From an uncultured bacterium (GTDB taxonomy: Bacteria; Verrucomicrobiota; Lentisphaeria; Victivallales; UBA1829): a stretch of DNA of 47,259 bases. Positions 44,625-47,259 of this stretch are shown here, piece after piece. The stretch spans positions 1 through 47,259 of the forward strand of contig CASFTV010000007.1 of assembly GCA_949297765.1 (NCBI GenBank). The letters run 5' to 3'. The position numbers and the translations under genes were made by a program. The notes beneath the pieces are model-generated. The model did not search any database. It worked only from the letters and a program-made list of their open reading frames with translations, and had not been told where the DNA came from. Position 1 is the first letter of the stretch, and each line of letters begins with the position of its first letter.

Positions 44625-44653
44625 AATATAGCAATCTTTGCCGCGAATTGCAA
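44625..44653 (-). promoter_or_regulatory. hydCBA promoter
   Basis: On the minus strand -35 TTGCAA (44653-44648) and -10 TATATT (44630-44625) are separated by 17 bp, predicting a start near 44618 and a leader of about 155 nt before hydC. The leader carries an 11-bp direct repeat ACGCATCCCGG (44542-44552 and 44570-44580). Confidence 0.55.
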
Positions 44654-45038
44654 ATACAGACTCAAATTTTTTATGCTTTCACAGCGGTTCAAGGCTAATT
44701 TTTTTCCATTTTTCACACAAGATTCCCCCGGAGGATGCAGCCTCCTGAAATGTGCATTTTTCACAGCAAAACAGTCATACAAATTCTGTGGTTCATCCCG
44801 CAGAGAATCCAGATGGATGAAAATGGAATCCAAACAAAGAGGAGTCTTCCCTTCCCTGCACGTTTTTTCTTTTTCTATATTTTGTAGGAAGGAGGAAATC
44901 AGGATTCCCGCGCCGGGAAACTTCTCCGGAGAGAAAACGGAAATCGAATTTTTTCCACGAATCCCCCAGAGTCCTCCTGAAAAATTGGAAAAAAGGATCT
45001 TTTTTATGTTTTTTTTCCATTTTTTTCTCTTTTCCCTC
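44654..45038. other. AT-rich intergenic region between the divergent hyd operon and cold-shock gene
   Basis: No gene is called. Small inverted repeats occur: GGAGG/CCTCC at 44730-44745, TTCCCG/CGGGAA at 44905-44919, and the palindrome TCTCCGGAGA at 44923-44932. A Shine-Dalgarno-like GGAAGGAGG (about 44887-44895) has no start codon close after it. Long T-runs lie at 44990-45035. An open frame through this stretch is low-complexity and lacks a start signal. Confidence 0.45.
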
Positions 45039-45067
45039 TTCACAAAATCAAATTTATGTTGCATAAT
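45039..45067 (+). promoter_or_regulatory. Cold-shock gene promoter
   Basis: -35 TTCACA (45039-45044) and -10 CATAAT (45062-45067) are 17 bp apart, predicting a leader of about 85 nt. A TATATA (45068-45073) next to it is an alternative -10 without a well-spaced -35. Confidence 0.4.
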
Positions 45068-45094
45068 TATATAGTGGAAGGGGGACACCCTCCG

Positions 45095-45136
45095 GAACCG
45101 ACCGGAAAGAAAACGGGGATCTTCCGGCAGCGGTTC
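45095..45136 (+). promoter_or_regulatory. Stem-loop in the cold-shock mRNA leader
   Basis: GAACCG (45095-45100) can pair with CGGTTC (45131-45136), and directly inside it CCGGAA (45102-45107) with TTCCGG (45122-45127). This gives a 6+6 bp bulged stem with a 14-base loop ending 25 bases before the ATG. Cold-shock leaders often fold to control translation; a regulatory role is inferred. Confidence 0.45.
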
Positions 45137-45161
45137 AAGCAACAAAGTCAGGAGAGAAACA

Positions 45162-45374
45162 ATGAGCAAGGAAAAAGGCAAGGTCAAGTGGTTCAACAAC
45201 GCAAAGGGCTTCGGCTTCATTGAGCGGGAACAGGGCGGCGATATCTTCGTCCATTACAGCTCGATCAAAGTCGACGGATACCGGACCCTGAAAGAGGGGC
45301 AGATGGTGGAATTCATCGTCTCCCAGGGAGAAAAAGGTCTCCAGGCCGACGAAGTCGTCGCGCTTTCCGAATAA
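45162..45374 (+). CDS. Cold-shock domain protein (CspA family)
   Basis: This 70-residue protein is a single OB-fold cold-shock domain with RNP1 KGFGFIE (about 15-21) and RNP2 IFVHYSSI (about 28-35), plus the family start [15 protein letters not shown]. It binds single-stranded RNA and melts structure, aiding translation in the cold or at growth resumption. An AGGAGA site precedes the ATG, a structured leader lies upstream, and a strong terminator follows, so it is a monocistronic unit. Confidence 0.95.
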   Translation: MSKEKGKVKWFNNAKGFGFIEREQGGDIFVHYSSIKVDGYRTLKEGQMVEFIVSQGEKGLQADEVVALSE

Positions 45375-45399
45375 TCACCCCGCCTGTGGAACTCAACGG

Positions 45400-45440
45400 A
45401 AAGACTGCTTCCCGAACGAAGCAGTCTTTCTGTTTTCTGT
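45400..45440 (+). terminator. Intrinsic terminator of the cold-shock gene
   Basis: A perfect 11-bp stem (AAAGACTGCTT 45400-45410, AAGCAGTCTTT 45419-45429) with an 8-base loop is followed by the T-rich CTGTTTTCTGT. Confidence 0.85.
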
Positions 45441-45467
45441 CCTTCAGCCTGCACACCGGAAGCATCA

Positions 45468-46448
45468 ATGCCGTTTGTGTTTGAACATCTCACCCCGGAA
45501 CGTTTCCTTCCCGCCTTGGAGGGGGTTCTGTGCTGTGAACTCAAAGGATTCGCAGCGGCGTTCCACAGTTACATCAACCGGGTTTATGAAATTCAGACGG
45601 CCGGAGGGGAATCGCTGGTGGTAAAATTCTACCGTCCCGGACGCTGGTCCGCCGAAGCGCTGCTGGATGAACACGACTATCTCTGGGAGTGCAGCGATTC
45701 CGGAATTCCCGTGGTCCCGCCTTACGAACTGGCGGACGGTTCCACCCTCGGAGAGTTTGAGGGAATCCGCTTTGCCGTGTTTCCCAAAAAACGCGGCCGC
45801 GACAATGCGTTTGACACTCCGGAGGAACTCGAACAGGCCGGACGGCTCATCGGACGCCTTCACTGTGTCGGCGCGCGCCGGAACGCCCCTGACCGGCTGA
45901 TCCTGGAACCGGAACAGATGATCGGAAACATCATCGAACGGCTCGCGGATGCCGCATTTCCCGGACGGCGATATTTTGAAGAATTTATTGATCTCTGCAA
46001 TGAAATTGCCGACATTGCCTGTCCGGAATTTCCCTCCTCCGGCACCTTTCTCCGTCTGCACGGGGATCTCCACCGGGCGAACATCCTGAACCGCCCCGGC
46101 GACGGACTGATCCTGATCGACTTCGACGACATGCTCAACGGACCTGCCGTACAGGATCTCTGGCTTCTGCTCCCCGATGTTCCTTCCCGCTGTCCGGAGG
46201 AGGCGGAGGCCATCGCACGCGGCTACAACCTCTTCCGGGAATTCCGGGAATCCGACTTTGCGCTCGCAGAATGCCTGCGGACGCTCCGGATGCTCTATTT
46301 TCTCTCCTGGGTCGCAATGCAGCGGAACGATCCGCATTTTGCCGAAACCTTCCCGGGATGGGGATCGGAAAATTACTGGCGGAATGAATTCGCCGATCTG
46401 CGGCGGCAGATCCCCCGCATGAAAGAGGAGATCCGTTTCTGGCGCTGA
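45468..46448 (+). CDS. srkA: Stress-response Ser/Thr kinase SrkA (YihE) family
   Basis: This 326-residue protein has the aminoglycoside-phosphotransferase-like kinase fold. It closely follows SrkA: SYINRVYEIQ and VVKFYRPGRWSAEALLDEH at the N-lobe, FAVFPKKRGR, GRLIGRLHCVG, the catalytic loop HGDLHRANIL, and the metal-binding IDFDDMLNGPAVQDLW. E. coli SrkA is a protein kinase that counters MazF-mediated death and envelope stress; the substrate here is unknown. The start has a modest GGAAG site and lies 38 bp after the cold-shock terminator, so a promoter may lie within the terminator region. It converges on the activase gene with a 22-bp gap. Confidence 0.9.
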   Translation: MPFVFEHLTPERFLPALEGVLCCELKGFAAAFHSYINRVYEIQTAGGESLVVKFYRPGRWSAEALLDEHDYLWECSDSGIPVVPPYELADGSTLGEFEGIRFAVFPKKRGRDNAFDTPEELEQAGRLIGRLHCVGARRNAPDRLILEPEQMIGNIIERLADAAFPGRRYFEEFIDLCNEIADIACPEFPSSGTFLRLHGDLHRANILNRPGDGLILIDFDDMLNGPAVQDLWLLLPDVPSRCPEEAEAIARGYNLFREFRESDFALAECLRTLRMLYFLSWVAMQRNDPHFAETFPGWGSENYWRNEFADLRRQIPRMKEEIRFWR

Positions 46449-46470
46449 TCCTCCTCCGGAAGAGAAAGGT

Positions 46471-47259
46471 TCAGTCGCGTCCGGAGCGGGCGTCCAGGCC
46501 GAATCGTTTCAGGATCTCCGCCGCATGGCGGAGCATCGCATCGGCGGGAGCTTCCGCCTGCGGCATCGTATCGGCCATCCCGAGCGCGGCATATTTCGAG
46601 CGGGCAAGCGAATGATACGGAAGGATTTTGACGCATTCGATTTTCAATTCCCCGAGGAATCGTCCGGCAGCCTCCATTACGGCATCGGAATCGTTGCAGC
46701 CCGGAACAAACGGAATCCGGATCTCGATCTCCGCCCCCTCTCCGGAAAGGAAGCGGAGATTGTCGATGATCCGTTCATTCGGCTGTCCGGTCAGTTTCCG
46801 GTGAACTGCGGAATCGGGATGTTTGAAATCCACGAGAAAGCGGTCCGTAACCGGCAGAACCGCCCGCAGCGTTTCGCGGGGGACAAACGCGCAGGTATCC
46901 ACGGCGGTGTGGATTCCCGCCTGCTTGAGTTTCCTCAGAAATTCGAGAGCAAACTCCGGCTGGAGAAGCGGTTCGCCGCCCGACAGAGTGACTCCGCCGC
47001 CGGAGTTCCGATAGAAATCCTGATCCTCCAGAGCGATATCCAGCGCCTCCTCCACGCTCATTTTCCTGCCGTACAGTTTCAGGGCGGAACCGAGACAGAC
47101 GCTCTCGCACGCGCCGCAGACTTTGCAGAGGGTAAAATCCATCCGATGCCGCTCCCCCCGGAAGGAGTGCGCTCCGGAAGGACAGACGGGAACGCATTCC
47201 CCGCACGAAATACATTTATGGGAGTACCATGCGATCTGCGGCTTCGGCGAAATGCTTTC
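46471..47259 (-). CDS. Glycyl-radical enzyme activating protein (PflA family, with ferredoxin insert), 5' end missing
   Basis: The reading frame is open to the right edge, so the N-terminus is outside the window. Visible are two [4Fe-4S] motifs, CISCGECVPVCPSGA (encoded upstream of 47142) and CKVCGACESVCLGSA, forming the ferredoxin insert of larger activases. The radical-SAM barrel follows, with GGGVTLSGGEPLLQPEF, AVDTCAFV, LVDFKH and LPYHSLARSKYAALG. The radical-SAM CxxxCxxC itself lies beyond the edge. The Met at 47142 is internal, between the two cluster motifs. It installs the glycyl radical on a partner enzyme (pyruvate formate-lyase, diol or choline type); that partner is probably just outside the window. 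Confidence 0.9.
   Translation of the reverse strand, partial: ESISPKPQIAWYSHKCISCGECVPVCPSGAHSFRGERHRMDFTLCKVCGACESVCLGSALKLYGRKMSVEEALDIALEDQDFYRNSGGGVTLSGGEPLLQPEFALEFLRKLKQAGIHTAVDTCAFVPRETLRAVLPVTDRFLVDFKHPDSAVHRKLTGQPNERIIDNLRFLSGEGAEIEIRIPFVPGCNDSDAVMEAAGRFLGELKIECVKILPYHSLARSKYAALGMADTMPQAEAPADAMLRHAAEILKRFGLDARSGRD

Noticed and set aside
44887-44895. Perfect Shine-Dalgarno-like GGAAGGAGG
   Set aside because: No ATG, GTG or TTG lies at a usable distance with an open frame behind it; probably chance in purine-rich sequence.
44607-45074. 155-codon frame in the hyd/csp intergenic region
   Set aside because: It is rich in Phe, Lys and Ser from A/T runs, has no ribosome binding site or recognisable domain, and overlaps both promoters.
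46775-47215. Separate gene opposite the activase frame at the right edge
   Set aside because: It is another reading frame of the same strand through the glycyl-radical activase, whose cluster motifs and radical-SAM strands are read in the frame ending at 46471.

Overview
The window looks like a chromosomal stretch of an anaerobic, fermentative, glycan-degrading bacterium of the PVC superphylum, most likely Lentisphaerota (Victivallis-like). This is inferred from four things: a pseudopilin with an H-X9-DG motif linked to a LacI regulator and a glycoside hydrolase; glycosidases on both strands; a three-gene electron-bifurcating-type [FeFe] hydrogenase with a glycyl-radical-enzyme activase nearby; and fairly GC-rich coding sequence with AT-rich intergenic regions. 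No rRNA, tRNA, CRISPR array, transposase or prophage gene was found, so the taxonomy is not anchored by a marker RNA.

Layout. 1-8.9 kb: a MATE exporter and a secreted esterase (+), then a serine hydrolase and an ArnT-like glycosyltransferase (-), then a BNR/sialidase-like gene overlapping a DapA/NanA-family aldolase (-), with a divergent LacI regulator whose promoter is packed with inverted half-sites. 8.9-14.2 kb: a tightly overlapping MarR / HlyD / double ABC ATPase / two ABC-2 permeases operon (YbhGFSR-like exporter). 14.3-20.7 kb: a proteostasis operon clpB-grpE-dnaJ-smpB followed by a second MATE exporter. 21.0-21.8 kb: a glycerophosphodiester phosphodiesterase. 22.0-27.0 kb: an operon of LacI regulator, pseudopilin and a large secreted clan GH-A glycosidase split by a frameshift at a run of nine T. 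27.1-33.5 kb (-): a GH95-like and a GH20-like glycosidase, both without signal peptides, and a membrane-bound sensor with a SpoIIE/PP2C phosphatase domain. 33.6-39.7 kb (+): guaA, rsmD, gyrA, folP. 40.0-44.5 kb (-): hydC-hydB-hydA. 45.1-47.3 kb: a cold-shock protein, an SrkA-like kinase, and a glycyl-radical-enzyme activase running off the right edge.

How the genes work together. The glycosidases, the aldolase and the two LacI regulators suggest growth on complex (mucin-like or plant) glycans. The hydrogenase would remove reducing equivalents from fermentation as H2, and a Rex-like site overlaps its promoter. The best candidate for something new is the LacI-pseudopilin-glycosidase operon. A 12-bp perfect palindrome sits on the -35 box of its consensus promoter and recurs once inside the regulator's own coding region. 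The pseudopilin lacks the usual Gly before the cleavage site, and the glycosidase is interrupted by a homopolymer that could be a phase or slippage switch, or an assembly error.

Several convergent or operon-end junctions carry perfect hairpins without U-tracts, while gyrA and the cold-shock gene end in hairpins followed by T-rich sequence. All functional calls come from reading motifs; no database search was possible.
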